From Parerythrobacter_A sp963799315 (GTDB lineage: Bacteria; Pseudomonadota; Alphaproteobacteria; Sphingomonadales; Sphingomonadaceae): 64,000 bases of DNA. The notes under the pieces were generated by a model that was not told the DNA's origin, ran no database searches, and saw only the letters and a program-made list of their open reading frames with translations. The stretch spans positions 1,426,001 to 1,490,000 of the forward strand of contig CAWCWP010000001.1 of NCBI GenBank assembly GCA_963799315.1, written 5' to 3'. The translations under genes were made by a program, and so were the position numbers. Positions 54,029 to 63,324 of this stretch are shown here, one piece after another (position 1 is the first letter of the stretch; each line of letters opens with the position of its first letter).

Positions 54029-55044
54029 ATCACCCACCCTTCGACACCACGCGCACTGCGCGTCAGCACGTCGAGGCACGCCATCCGCAGCGCCACGCCC
54101 ATCTCCACTTGCCGTGTGATGATCGAGCGGTCGAGCAGGTCGGCCACGTCGCTGTCGATCTCCACCCCCCGGTTCATCGGTCCGGGATGCATCACCAGCG
54201 CATCGGGCGCACACCGGTCCAGCCGCGCGCGTGTCAGCCCGTAGAACCGGTGATATTCGCGCGCAGAGGGAATGAACTGGCCCTGCATCCGTTCCGATTG
54301 CAGGCGCAGCATCATCGCCACATCCGCGCCGTCCAGCGCCGCGTCGAAATCGGTGAACGGTTCCGCACCCATCGCCTCCACCCCGGCGGGCATCAGCGCG
54401 GGCGGCGCGCAGACGCGCACGCTTGCGCCCAGCGCGGTCAGGCACAGGATGTTGGACCGCGCGACGCGGCTGTGCAGTATATCGCCGCAGATCGTGATCT
54501 TCAGGCCGGTGAAGTCCTCGCTCCCCTCCCCGCGCTCGTCCAGCGCCTGACGCAGCGCCAGCGCGTCGAGCAGCGCCTGCGTGGGGTGTTCATGGCTGCC
54601 GTCGCCTGCATTCAGGACCGGGCAGTCCACCTTGTCCGCGATCAGCGCCACCGCCCCGCTCGATCCGTGCCGGATTACGATAGCATCGGCGCGCATCGCA
54701 TTCAGCGTGATCGCGGTGTCGATCAGCGTCTCGCCCTTTTTGACCGAAGACTGCGCGGCATGCATGTTGACTACGTCCGCGCCCAGCCGCTTGCCCGCAA
54801 TCTCGAAACTCAGCAGTGTGCGGGTGCTGGCCTCGAAGAAAGCGTTGATGATGGTCAGGCCCGCCAGCGCATCGGCATGCTTGGCGGATTGCCGGTTCAG
54901 CGCGACCCACTGTTCCGCCTCGGCCAGCAGATACAGGATCTCGTGCCGTTCGAGCTGCGCGATGCCCAGCAGGTCGCGATGCGGATAGGCCAGCCGCCCC
55001 GGCGGGAAGCGCCCATTGTCGCGTATGGATGGCGGCGATGTCAT
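54025..55044 (-). CDS. pyrB: Aspartate carbamoyltransferase catalytic subunit
   Basis: ATCase joins carbamoyl phosphate and aspartate in pyrimidine synthesis. The 339-residue protein shows the carbamoyl-phosphate motif FFEASTRTLLSFE, a second-loop Ser/Lys in SSVKKGET, HPTQALLDALALRQ and MHPGPMNRG. ATG 55044 (MTSPPSIRDNGRF) is chosen over an upstream alternative. It overlaps the PyrC'-like gene, a class-A-type pyrB-pyrC' arrangement without PyrI. Confidence 0.94.
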   Translation of the reverse strand: MTSPPSIRDNGRFPPGRLAYPHRDLLGIAQLERHEILYLLAEAEQWVALNRQSAKHADALAGLTIINAFFEASTRTLLSFEIAGKRLGADVVNMHAAQSSVKKGETLIDTAITLNAMRADAIVIRHGSSGAVALIADKVDCPVLNAGDGSHEHPTQALLDALALRQALDERGEGSEDFTGLKITICGDILHSRVARSNILCLTALGASVRVCAPPALMPAGVEAMGAEPFTDFDAALDGADVAMMLRLQSERMQGQFIPSAREYHRFYGLTRARLDRCAPDALVMHPGPMNRGVEIDSDVADLLDRSIITRQVEMGVALRMACLDVLTRSARGVEGWVM

Positions 55045-55161
55045 TAAAGAGAGGGCGTTAATCGAGCACCATCGCCCGCTCAAGCGGTTTCGGCTGGCAT
55101 GTGCGCCATGCGCGCCCTAGCTAGGCCTTAGAAAACGCGCGCGACGCATAAAGGATACGGA

Positions 55162-57048
55162 ATGGCATTCGCAGGCAAGGTTTGGAAACTGCTGGTCGGC
55201 ATCAAGGACGGGCTCAGCCTGCTCTTTCTGCTGCTGTTCTTCGGCCTGCTGTTCGCCGTCCTGACCGCCCGCCCCGGCCCCGCACAGGTCCGTTCCAGCG
55301 GCGCGCTGCTGCTGGAACTGGATGGCGTGATCGTGGAGGAAGCCTCGATCATCGACCCCTTCGCCGCCTTGCTGAGCGGCAGCGATCCGATAGGTGAATT
55401 CGAAGCCCGCGAGCTGGTGCGCGCACTGGATGCGGCGGCAGAAGACGATCGCATCAATTCCGTGGTCCTCGACCTGTCCGGCCTGCTCGGCGGCGGACAA
55501 GTGCATTTGCAGGAAATCGGCGAGGCGCTGGACCGTGTGAAGGCCGCCGACAAACCCGTGTTCAGCTATGCGATTGCCTATGGCGACGATGGCATGATGC
55601 TGGCGTCCCACGCCACCGAAGTATGGGTCAATCCGCAGGGCGGCGCATTCGTTGCGGGACCGGGCGGCTCCAACCTGTATTATGGCGAGCTGCTGGAAAA
55701 CCTCGATATCAATGCCCGCATCTACAAGGTGGGCACATACAAATCGGCAGTCGAGCCGTTCTCCCGCAATTCCATGTCGCCCGAAGCGCGCGAAAATGCC
55801 GAGGCGCTGTATGGCGCGCTGTGGTCGCAATGGCAGGCGCACGTCGCCAAGGCGCGACCCAAGGCGCAGATCGCGACGATTACGGAAAACCCCGTCGATT
55901 GGGTTCAGGGCTCGCAAGGTGACCTTGCGCAGGCGGCCCTGAAGGCTGGACTGGTGGACAAGCTGGGCAGTCTTGCCGAATTCGGCGACCGTGTTGCGGA
56001 AGTGGCGGGCGCGGACGAATGGGACGAGCTGCCCGGCGCCTACGCCGCCACCGACCTCGATCCGTGGCTGGCCGATAACACCGTCGATACGACCGGCTCG
56101 GCCATCGGCGTCGTGACCATCGCTGGCGAGATCGTGGACGGCGATGCCGGGCCCGGCACGGCGGGCGGAGAGCGCATCGCGGAATTGCTGGATGCCGCGC
56201 TGGAGGATGATTTCAAGGCGCTGGTCGTGCGCGTGGATTCGCCCGGCGGCTCGGTGCTGGCTTCGGAAGAAATCCGCGAAGCCATTCTGCGGCACAAGGC
56301 AAACGACATCCCCATCGCGGTGTCGATGGCCAATGTCGCGGCGAGTGGCGGATACTGGATCGCAACCCCTGCCGATCGCATCTTCGCCGAACCGGAAACC
56401 ATCACCGGCTCGATCGGCATTTTCGCGGTCATCCCGACATTCGAACGCGCGGCGGCGGAATGGGGCGTCGGTGCGGATGGCGTCCGCACCACACCGCTAT
56501 CGGGACAGCCGGACCTCATCGGCGGCTTCACGCCCGAAATCGACGCGATCCTGCAGGCATCGGTGGAGAACGGCTACGACCAGTTCCTGACCCGCGTGGC
56601 GCAATCGCGCAAGCTGACGAAAGCTAAAGTCGACGAGTTGGGCCAGGGCCGTGTCTGGGACGGCGGCGCGGCGCGCCAGCTTGGCCTGGTCGACCAGTTC
56701 GGCGGGCTGGATGACGCGATTGCCTGGGCGGCGAAGGAAGCCGGTCTGGACGATGGCGACTGGCATGCGGCTTATCTCGGCTCTGCACCCGGCGAATACG
56801 ATACGCTACTGGCCAGCCTGCTGGAAGCGAAGGCGCAACCAGCGCGCCCCGGTGGAGATATCTTCGCAATGGTCGCCACGCAGCAGCAGGCGTTGTTCGC
56901 GCAAGCACAGCGCGATCTGGGCATGCTGATGACCGTGCGGGGCGCGCAGGCCTATTGCCTCGCCTGTCCCGTCCAGCCGAACGCGAAAACCGCGTCGGCA
57001 AGCGAAGCGACGGCCTTCGCGCAGCTGGTCGATTATCTGCGCCACTAA
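55162..57048 (+). CDS. sppA: Signal peptide peptidase SppA (67-kDa type)
   Basis: The 628-residue membrane-bound serine peptidase degrades cleaved signal peptides. An N-terminal anchor (GLSLLFLLLFFGLLFAVL) precedes two tandem SppA domains. The first has the catalytic Lys region IYKVGTYKSAVEPF, and the second has the nucleophile in MANVAASGGYWIATPADRIF. The double-domain length is like the E. coli enzyme. It is single, and tRNA-Val follows 70 bp downstream. Confidence 0.93.
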   Translation: MAFAGKVWKLLVGIKDGLSLLFLLLFFGLLFAVLTARPGPAQVRSSGALLLELDGVIVEEASIIDPFAALLSGSDPIGEFEARELVRALDAAAEDDRINSVVLDLSGLLGGGQVHLQEIGEALDRVKAADKPVFSYAIAYGDDGMMLASHATEVWVNPQGGAFVAGPGGSNLYYGELLENLDINARIYKVGTYKSAVEPFSRNSMSPEARENAEALYGALWSQWQAHVAKARPKAQIATITENPVDWVQGSQGDLAQAALKAGLVDKLGSLAEFGDRVAEVAGADEWDELPGAYAATDLDPWLADNTVDTTGSAIGVVTIAGEIVDGDAGPGTAGGERIAELLDAALEDDFKALVVRVDSPGGSVLASEEIREAILRHKANDIPIAVSMANVAASGGYWIATPADRIFAEPETITGSIGIFAVIPTFERAAAEWGVGADGVRTTPLSGQPDLIGGFTPEIDAILQASVENGYDQFLTRVAQSRKLTKAKVDELGQGRVWDGGAARQLGLVDQFGGLDDAIAWAAKEAGLDDGDWHAAYLGSAPGEYDTLLASLLEAKAQPARPGGDIFAMVATQQQALFAQAQRDLGMLMTVRGAQAYCLACPVQPNAKTASASEATAFAQLVDYLRH

Positions 57049-57118
57049 CGCCGCGCGCTGAAGACGGCCCTTGCCAGAACACCCCGCGCATGGCAGTGGC
57101 GCGACCCTGCCGAAAGGC

Positions 57119-57193
57119 GGGCGCGTAGCTCAGTGGTAGAGCACACCCTTCACACGGGTGGGGTCGCAAGTTCAATCCTTGCCGCGCCCACCA
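57119..57193 (+). tRNA. tRNA-Val, anticodon CAC
   Basis: The acceptor stem GGGCGCG pairs with CGCGCCC, the D-arm is GCTCAGTGGTAGAGC, and the anticodon arm CACCC TTCACAC GGGTG gives anticodon CAC (Val GUG). The T-arm is GCAAGTTCAATCCTTGC, with CCA encoded at 57191-57193. No duplicated tRNA 3' end follows, so there is no sign of an integration site. Confidence 0.96.
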
Positions 57194-57214
57194 TCTTTTC
57201 AAGCGCGGACCGCG

Positions 57215-57870
57215 CTACTCGATGTCGAACATGACCTCGTTGCGGCGCATCGGTGCGGGCACCCACGGCGCATCGTAAAACGCATAGGATGCTGGCGATG
57301 TTGGCGTCATGTCGTTCTCGGCCAGAAAAGTGCGCAGCTTGGCTTCCTGTTTCGCAAGGTCGCTGTCGTCTGCCCGTCCGCTGAACCGTACTGCGGCAAC
57401 GCGCTTCGCCGGGATTTCGCGCAGGGTAATCCGGTCGTTCCGAGGCGCGGGCAGTGTTTCCATCGTGTATTTTGCGGGCATCACGAAAGTGACCAGCGAT
57501 CCCTCGACCGCCTCCTGCTGTGCCACTGGCGATGTCATCGCGATCTTCTCGCCATCGCGCCCGGAACTTTGCGTATTGTCTCGTTGTGTCACCGGGGATG
57601 TCATGGCGATCTTGTCGCCCGGCGCATTGTTGCCGAAAATGTAATCGGCAAGGATGCGGAAGCCAGCATTGCGCGCCCGCCCGCCATCGCCGCTGACCTG
57701 CGTTTCCGCGACGATCATGGCGCGTAATCGCGAATCTCCACGCCGTTGTCCGACGAGACTAGCGTGAAAGCAGGCTCTTCGTCGTCCTGCCCGCGTGCGT
57801 TTTGGGCATATGCCACTGTGCCGATGGTTGCAGCGGCGGCCAATATGCCGATGCCTGTTTTCCAGCCCAT
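57215..57870 (-). CDS. SOUL-family heme-binding-like protein (one frame break)
   Basis: The ATG at 57870 overlaps the upstream stop (TGATG). A signal-like N-terminus (GIGILAAAATIGTVAYAQ) is followed by a SOUL domain with VEIRDYAPMIVAETQVSG, KIAMTSPVTQ, a second KIAMTSPV, and MPAKYTMETLPAPRNDRI. Two IAMTSPV repeats are usual in this family, which binds heme or tetrapyrroles. The frame breaks near 57720, where one base seems lost (CCATG instead of CCCATG). The rebuilt product has about 218 residues. Confidence 0.84.
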
Positions 57871-58130
57871 CACAGCGTCGGCGCGCCGGCCTGCGGTGCG
57901 TCGGCGATGGTGTCGGTCTCCACCGGCTTGGCGGGCATGTTCTGTTGGCCGTCCATGTATTTCTTCACCAGATATCCGCCTGCGCCCACGGCAAGCAGGG
58001 CCGGAATGCTGAGGCGGCGCGCGACGGCCATTGTGGCCACGCCGATAGCGGCACCTGCGGGGCCGCCGATGCCGGAGGTGGTTTTTGCCAGCTGGTTGCC
58101 AGCGACTGCTGCGATAATCTTGCCGATCAT
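57870..58130 (-). CDS. Small glycine/alanine-rich membrane-associated protein
   Basis: The 86-residue product MIGKIIAAVAGNQLAKTTSG continues with a Gly/Ala-rich helix (GGPAGAAIGVATMAVARRL), a hydrophobic stretch (SIPALLAVGAGGYLVKKYM) and a polar tail. I recognise no named domain. Its stop overlaps the SOUL start by one base, so they are co-translated. A membrane association and a role tied to the SOUL protein are inferred. Confidence 0.68.
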   Translation of the reverse strand: MIGKIIAAVAGNQLAKTTSGIGGPAGAAIGVATMAVARRLSIPALLAVGAGGYLVKKYMDGQQNMPAKPVETDTIADAPQAGAPTL

Positions 58131-58170
58131 GTGTCTGATTCCATTTTCTAAGTGTCGATAGGTTGCAAGA

Positions 58171-58419
58171 TCAATCGCTTATGCGGGCTTCCGTTCCCTG
58201 CGCGGCTCGCTCTTCACGCCGCCGTTGCGCCGCTATCGTGAAGCTGCGCGGCAGGGCGTCCGCGTCGCCGGTGGCGAAGACCACGGTATCGCCCGTCGCA
58301 ACGTCGTTGGCGGCATACACGTCCCATGTGCGATGGATGAAATCGGGCGGACCCCACACCCGCACTGCGTTCCAGTAGCGGTCGTCCCGAAAACCCACGA
58401 AATGCACGAGCGCAGCCAT
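58171..58419 (-). CDS. Conserved-looking hypothetical protein
   Basis: The 82-residue product starts MAALVHFVGFRDDRYWNAVR at 58419. It contains RVWGPPDFIHRTWDVYAANDVATGDTVVFATG, a composition typical of a folded small protein, with an Arg-rich end. I do not recognise the family. It lies upstream of the small membrane protein gene and divergent from serS. Natural codon use and the lack of breaks support it as real; an upstream in-frame start exists but gives Arg-rich sequence. Confidence 0.65.
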   Translation of the reverse strand: MAALVHFVGFRDDRYWNAVRVWGPPDFIHRTWDVYAANDVATGDTVVFATGDADALPRSFTIAAQRRREERAAQGTEARISD

Positions 58420-58475
58420 GCGGGTGCATCTAGGTCGGTTGAGGCGCCTGCGCAAAGCGGGCATAGGCGCGGCCC

Positions 58476-59761
58476 ATGCACGATATCCGTTCGATCCGCA
58501 GCCACCCCGACGCTTTCGACGCCGCACTGGCCCGCCGCGCCCACGCCCCCGTGGCCGAAGAAATCCTGGCGCTGGACGAGCGCAAGCGGACGACCGCCAC
58601 CGCCATCCAGGACGCGCAGGCCAAGCGCAATGGCGCGTCCAAGGCCATCGGTCAGGCAATGGCCGGTGGCGACACCGCGAAGGCGGATGCGCTCAAGGCC
58701 GAAGTCGCCACGTTGAAGGAAACCATGCCCGCGCTGGAGCAGGCTGATCGCGAGGCAGGCGAGGCGCTGAAGAATATGCTGGCCGGTCTGCCCAACCTGC
58801 CCGCCGACGATGTGCCTGACGGCGCGGACGAGAGCGACAATGTCGAGATCGCGCGCTGGGGCGAGCTGCCCGCCTTCGATTTCGAACCGCGCGAACATGC
58901 CGATATCGGCCCCGCGCTGGGCATGGATTTCGAGACGGGTGCCAAGCTCGTCCGGCGCGCGCTTTACCTTCCTGCGCGGCGACATGGCCCGCCTGCACCG
59001 TGCGCTCGGCCAGTTCATGATCGACCGGCAGACGCGGGAGAATGGCTATACCGAATGCATGCCGCCCGTGCTGGTGCGGGATGAGGCGATGTATGGCACC
59101 GACAAGCTGCCGAAGTTCGCCGACGACAGTTTCCGGACCACCGATGATCGTTGGCTGATCCCCACCGCCGAGGTCAGCCTGACCGCCTCGGTACAGGACA
59201 GCATCCTCGACGATGCCGCTTTCCCCGTCCGCCTGACTGCATTGACCCAGTGCTTCCGGTCCGAAGCCGGATCGGCGGGCAAGGATACGCGCGGCTTCAT
59301 CCGGCAGCACCAGTTCGAGAAATGCGAGCTGGTCAGCATCGTGCGCCCCGAAGACAGCGAGGCCGAGCATGAGCGCATGACACAGTGCGCGAGCGGTATT
59401 CTGGAGGCGCTCGGTCTGCCCTATCGCACCATGCTGCTGTGTGCGGGCGACATGGGGTTCGGCGCGCGCAAGACCTACGATCTGGAAGTCTGGCTGCCTG
59501 GCCAGAATGCCTATCGCGAGATTTCGTCCTGCTCCAACACCGGCGATTTCCAGGCGCGGCGGATGAATGCGCGGTTCAAGCGCGAAGGGGAAAAGGCAAC
59601 GACCTTCCCCCACACGCTGAACGGCTCCGGCCTTGCCGTGGGGCGCACGCTGGTCGCCGTGATGGAGAATTACCAGCAGGCCGATGGCAGCGTGACCGTG
59701 CCCGAAGCGCTGGCACCCTATATGGGCGGCGTGACCGCGCTGGTCGCCGGTGAAGGCCTAG
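58476..59761 (+). CDS. serS: Seryl-tRNA synthetase (two frame breaks)
   Basis: SerRS charges tRNA-Ser. The N-terminal coiled-coil arm (about 30-100: LALDERKRTTATAIQDAQAK) is followed by class II motifs: motif 2 TQCFRSEAGSAGKDTRGF and motif 3 GSGLAVGRTLVAVMENY. The frame breaks at 58949 (extra C), between TGAKL and SGARFTFLRGD. A second probable break near 59742 (extra G) lets the protein end naturally as ALSPVKA at TAG 59759-59761; otherwise it would read on into the opposite gene. The corrected length is about 427 residues. Confidence 0.92.
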
Positions 59762-60435
59762 AGGCCCGCCGTCTCCAGCCACTTCATCGCATCCAGAGAC
59801 GGCGTATGTTCGGGGTCGAGCCGGAGCGCCTTCCTGAAATAGATCGTCGCCATCGCCGCCGCGCGGTTGCCGTCGGTGTTGATCATGTTCGCGCCGTGGA
59901 GGAAGCACCCTTCCGCCACATCCGCCTCGCAAGCCGTGGCGAATTTCGCGGCGGCCAGGTCGGGTCGCTTTTCCACGCCCTCGCCCGATGCCTGCATCAC
60001 GCCGAGATCAAGGCATGCGTCCTGATCTCCGAGGTCGCAGGCACGTTCGAGAAACGGCGCGGCATCGGTCGATTGCCCGGCTTCTCGCAAGATCGAGCCG
60101 ACCAGCCCGCATCCCTGCACATCGCCCAGCTCGCACCCGCGCGCGATTGCGTCCACCGCCCTGGGGGTGCTGGCTTCCACCCCAAGCCCGCCCAGATACA
60201 TCGCGCCAAGGCCCGAACACCCTTGCGCGGACAGCAATTCGCACGATTGCATGTAAAGCCGCACGGCGTCCGCGTACCGCTCTTCGCCGGTCGCAAGTTT
60301 GGCCTGCTCGCGCAGTTTGCGTGCTTCGGGGCTTTCTTGCTGTCCGGTCGCAGCATCCGCAGCCGGATCGGCTTGCGCACTCAGCGGCGCGGAGATCAGG
60401 CAAGCCATCGCAGCCAGCAGGGGTAACGCACGCAT
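59758..60435 (-). CDS. Secreted Sel1-repeat-like protein
   Basis: The 225-residue protein has a signal peptide (LPLLAAMACLISAPLSAQ) and then Cys-containing Sel1-like repeats (LYMQSCELLSAQGCSGLGAM, GCELGDVQGCGLVGSIL, ACDLGDQDACLDLGVMQ). Paired Cys at regular spacing suggest disulfide-bonded repeats, like the Hcp/Sel1 periplasmic proteins. ATG 60435 follows GGAGAGA. The stop overlaps the convergent serS stop by four bases (CTAG). The partner is unknown. Confidence 0.82.
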   Translation of the reverse strand: MRALPLLAAMACLISAPLSAQADPAADAATGQQESPEARKLREQAKLATGEERYADAVRLYMQSCELLSAQGCSGLGAMYLGGLGVEASTPRAVDAIARGCELGDVQGCGLVGSILREAGQSTDAAPFLERACDLGDQDACLDLGVMQASGEGVEKRPDLAAAKFATACEADVAEGCFLHGANMINTDGNRAAAMATIYFRKALRLDPEHTPSLDAMKWLETAGL

Positions 60436-60552
60436 TCGTTCTCTCCATCGGGCCAACTCTCAACGCAGGCGGACACCTTGTGCCGCCGCGCCTAGTATGC
60501 CTATCCGCAGCCATAGGCGGCCATCAAAGCCAGAACTTGTATCGGAGCGACA

Positions 60553-61338
60553 ATGCGTATCCTGCTGACCAATGACGACGGCATCAATGCCCCCGGCTTC
60601 GCGGTGCTGGAAGAAATCGCGCGCGCGCTGTCGGACGATGTCTGGATCTGCGCGCCGGCAGAAGAGCAATCGGGCGCGGGCCATTCGCTGACGCTGAACC
60701 AGCCGGTGCGGCTGCGCCAGCTGGGCGAGCGGCGCTATTGCGTCACCGGCACCCCGACGGACAGCGTGATGCTGGCGCTTCGCACGATCCTGAAGGGCTC
60801 TCCGCCCGACCTCATCCTGTCCGGCGTGAACCGGGGGGCCAATCTGGGCGACGACATTACCTATTCGGGCACCGTTTCCGCCGCAATGGAAGGCGCGCTG
60901 GCGGGCATCCGCTCCATCGCGCTCAGCCAGGTTCTGGTGCCGGTCGAGGGGCGCGAAGCCGAGGCGGACCTGTTCGCCGCCGCGCGCGCATGGGGTGGCA
61001 AGGTGCTGGCCCCGCTGGTCGAGATGGACTTCGCGCCGCGCACGCTGGTCAACATCAATTTCCCGCCGCGCGCCGCCGATGCGGTGAAAGGCATCCGCGT
61101 GGTGCGGCAGGGTTTTCACGATTACTCGCGCGGCAGCGTGGTGGAAGGGCGCGACCCGCGTGGCCTGAGCTATTACTGGTTCGGCCTGCACCAGATCGAG
61201 CATACGCCCGATCACGGCACCGATCTGGAGGCCATTGCCGACGGCTATATCGCGGTCACCCCGCTGGAGCCGGAATTGACGCACGGCCCCTCGCTCGCCA
61301 CACTTGCAGACCGTTTCGCCCCTAACGCGGATCGCTAA
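60553..61338 (+). CDS. surE: 5'/3'-nucleotidase SurE
   Basis: The 261-residue metal-dependent nucleotidase starts with the SurE motif MRILLTNDDGINAPG (the Asp-Asp pair binds metal), then PAEEQSGAGHSLTL, GTPTDSVMLAL and LILSGVNRGANLGDDITYSGTV. It dephosphorylates nucleoside 5'- and 3'-monophosphates. It leads a tight run surE, LysM/M23 peptidase, K+ channel (gaps 14 and 7 bp). The usual pcm gene between surE and the NlpD-like gene is absent. Confidence 0.94.
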   Translation: MRILLTNDDGINAPGFAVLEEIARALSDDVWICAPAEEQSGAGHSLTLNQPVRLRQLGERRYCVTGTPTDSVMLALRTILKGSPPDLILSGVNRGANLGDDITYSGTVSAAMEGALAGIRSIALSQVLVPVEGREAEADLFAAARAWGGKVLAPLVEMDFAPRTLVNINFPPRAADAVKGIRVVRQGFHDYSRGSVVEGRDPRGLSYYWFGLHQIEHTPDHGTDLEAIADGYIAVTPLEPELTHGPSLATLADRFAPNADR

Positions 61339-61352
61339 ACAGGACACCTGCC

Positions 61353-62135
61353 ATGCGCCGTCTTTCGCTGTTCGCCCTGCCGCCCGCCGCCCTGCTGCTG
61401 GCCGCCGCCAATCCGGCGACCGAAACCAGCCATGTCGTGGAGGAAGGCGAAACGCTGGGTGGCATCGCCAATCGCGCAGGCGTGCCCGCCGCAGTGGTCG
61501 CAGCGGCCAACGGGCTGGTCGAACCCTACGCCGTGCGCGTCGGCCAGACCTTGCAGATACCGCGCCAGAAAACGCACACCGTGAAAGCGGGCGACACCAT
61601 CGGCGCGATTGCCGAACGCTATGGCGTGCCGTTCACCAATATCGCCATCGCCAACAACCTGCCCGCGCCCTACAAGGTGCGCACCGGCGAGACGCTGATC
61701 ATTCCCGCCGTGATGGCAGGCGCCGATGCCGCCCCGCCCCCCGTTCGCACCGAAACCATTCCCTATTTCCGCAAGCCGCACGATGGCCGCGTGCTGGCCG
61801 GCTATTCCTATGCCGATGGCACGGGGCATGGCGGTGTGGATTACGCCGCGAAGACCGGAGACATGGTGCGCGCGTCCTCGACGGGCCGCGTGGTATACGC
61901 GCAACGCGACAGCGGACAGTTCGGGCGGCTGGTCGTGCTGGATCACGGCAATGGCTGGCGCACCCGATACGGCCATTTGTCGCGTATCACCGTGAAACTT
62001 GGCGAGACGGTGCGTGCCGGAGAGCGTGTCGGGCTGGCCGGATCGGATGGCACGGCGGACCGGGCCAAGCTGCATTTCGACATACTGCGCAACAACGAGC
62101 CGATTGACCCCGCTATGATACTGGCGCAACGCTGA
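61353..62135 (+). CDS. LysM/M23 peptidoglycan hydrolase activator (NlpD-like)
   Basis: The 260-residue protein has a signal peptide and two LysM repeats (HVVEEGETLGGIANRAGVP and HTVKAGDTIGAIAERYGVP). A C-terminal M23 domain follows with GHGGVDYAAKTG, RYGHLSRI and KLHFDILRNN. The first zinc-site His is replaced: the usual HxGxD-type motif reads GGVDY with His two residues earlier, so activity is uncertain. NlpD-type proteins often lack activity and activate amidases at the septum. It follows surE closely. Confidence 0.88.
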   Translation: MRRLSLFALPPAALLLAAANPATETSHVVEEGETLGGIANRAGVPAAVVAAANGLVEPYAVRVGQTLQIPRQKTHTVKAGDTIGAIAERYGVPFTNIAIANNLPAPYKVRTGETLIIPAVMAGADAAPPPVRTETIPYFRKPHDGRVLAGYSYADGTGHGGVDYAAKTGDMVRASSTGRVVYAQRDSGQFGRLVVLDHGNGWRTRYGHLSRITVKLGETVRAGERVGLAGSDGTADRAKLHFDILRNNEPIDPAMILAQR

Positions 62136-62142
62136 CTTCCGA

Positions 62143-63291
62143 ATGAGAGACAGAGTTAAACCGGTCGGCGATGGCGTGGGCAGACGGCGCCTCAGCGGAA
62201 CCGGCTTTCGTCCGTTGCGGCGGGCGGTGCGCGTTCCGGTCTGGGGCGATCTTGGCATCCGTCTCGGCCTTGCCATCTTCCTTCTCGCCATCGTCGTCGC
62301 CATCCACTGGTGGGACCGTGAAGGGCTGGTGGACAATCTGGACGGCGAAGTCAGCTTTTCCGACGTCGTCTATTTCACCATGATTTCCGTTACTACCACA
62401 GGCTTCGGCGATATTGCCCCGATCAGCGATCGGGCACGTATGGTGGAGGCGATTATCGTCACGCCGATCCGGTTCGCGGTCTTCTTCATTTTCGTGGGCA
62501 CCGCCTACAATTTTATCATCAAGCGCAGCTGGGAGAGCTATCGCATGAAACGTATCCAGGAACAGCTTTCGGGACATATCGTGGTGCTGGGTTACGGCGT
62601 TTCGGGCTCCGAAAGCGTTGCCGAACTTATCGAGCGGGGTACCGATCCGCGATGTATTGTCGTGGTCGATCCCAGTGAGGAACGCCTGTTGGAGGCGGAA
62701 CGGCTGGGCTGCAACGTTTTGGCTGGCGATTCCACGCGCGACAACACGCTGGAAGCTGTGCGTATCGGCAACGCAAGCAACGTACTCGTTTCCGCCGGGC
62801 GCGACGATACCTCGATTCTGATCGTACTGACCGTGCGCGCGCTAGCGCCCAACGTGCCAATCAGCGTAGTGGTGCGCGCCGACGACAACGAATCGCTGGC
62901 GCGTCAGGCGGGCGCGAACAACGTCATCAACCCGGTGCGGTTCACCGGTCTGCTGCTGGCAGGCTCGGCCAAGGGCGCGCATATCGCGGATTACCTCGCC
63001 GATCTCGCCTCGGTCACGGGCCGCGTGCAGCTGGTCGAACGGCTGGTCACCGATGCCGAATGCGGCTGCGCGATTTCGGCTCTCGATTCCGGCGGGCGGG
63101 GCTTGCGGGTCTATCGCGACGGCAAGGCGCTGGGGTTCTGGGAAGAGGAATGCCAGAACCTGCGCGCTGGCGATGTGGTGGTGGAAATCGTGCCGACCGA
63201 AAGCGGCGCAACCAAGGGCGACGGGCATACGCGTGACGACGATCCGCGCCCGCTGCGCGCCCAGCCCGACGAGGTCGTGTCGCAAGGATAG
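62143..63291 (+). CDS. Potassium channel with TrkA-N (RCK) domain
   Basis: The 382-residue protein has a basic N-terminus and two membrane helices around a pore loop with the filter TTTGFGD. An RCK/TrkA-N Rossmann domain follows (VVLGYGVSGSESVAELIERG, VVVDPSEERLLEAERLGCNV) and then a TrkA-C-like region. This is a two-helix K+ channel gated by ligand binding to the RCK ring. A charged tail ends the protein. It lies seven bases after the M23 gene, so expression is probably joint. Confidence 0.87.
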   Translation: MRDRVKPVGDGVGRRRLSGTGFRPLRRAVRVPVWGDLGIRLGLAIFLLAIVVAIHWWDREGLVDNLDGEVSFSDVVYFTMISVTTTGFGDIAPISDRARMVEAIIVTPIRFAVFFIFVGTAYNFIIKRSWESYRMKRIQEQLSGHIVVLGYGVSGSESVAELIERGTDPRCIVVVDPSEERLLEAERLGCNVLAGDSTRDNTLEAVRIGNASNVLVSAGRDDTSILIVLTVRALAPNVPISVVVRADDNESLARQAGANNVINPVRFTGLLLAGSAKGAHIADYLADLASVTGRVQLVERLVTDAECGCAISALDSGGRGLRVYRDGKALGFWEEECQNLRAGDVVVEIVPTESGATKGDGHTRDDDPRPLRAQPDEVVSQG

Positions 63292-63324
63292 CGGTGCGCT
63301 GGCCAAGCGTGTAAGCGCTGGCGG

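Noticed and set aside
57119..57193. tRNA-Val as an integration site of a genomic island
   Set aside because: There is no repeated tRNA 3' end, integrase or composition change downstream; normal core genes follow.
57500..57620. Internal duplication of KIAMTSPV in the SOUL protein as a novelty
   Set aside because: Two such segments are a normal feature of the SOUL family.
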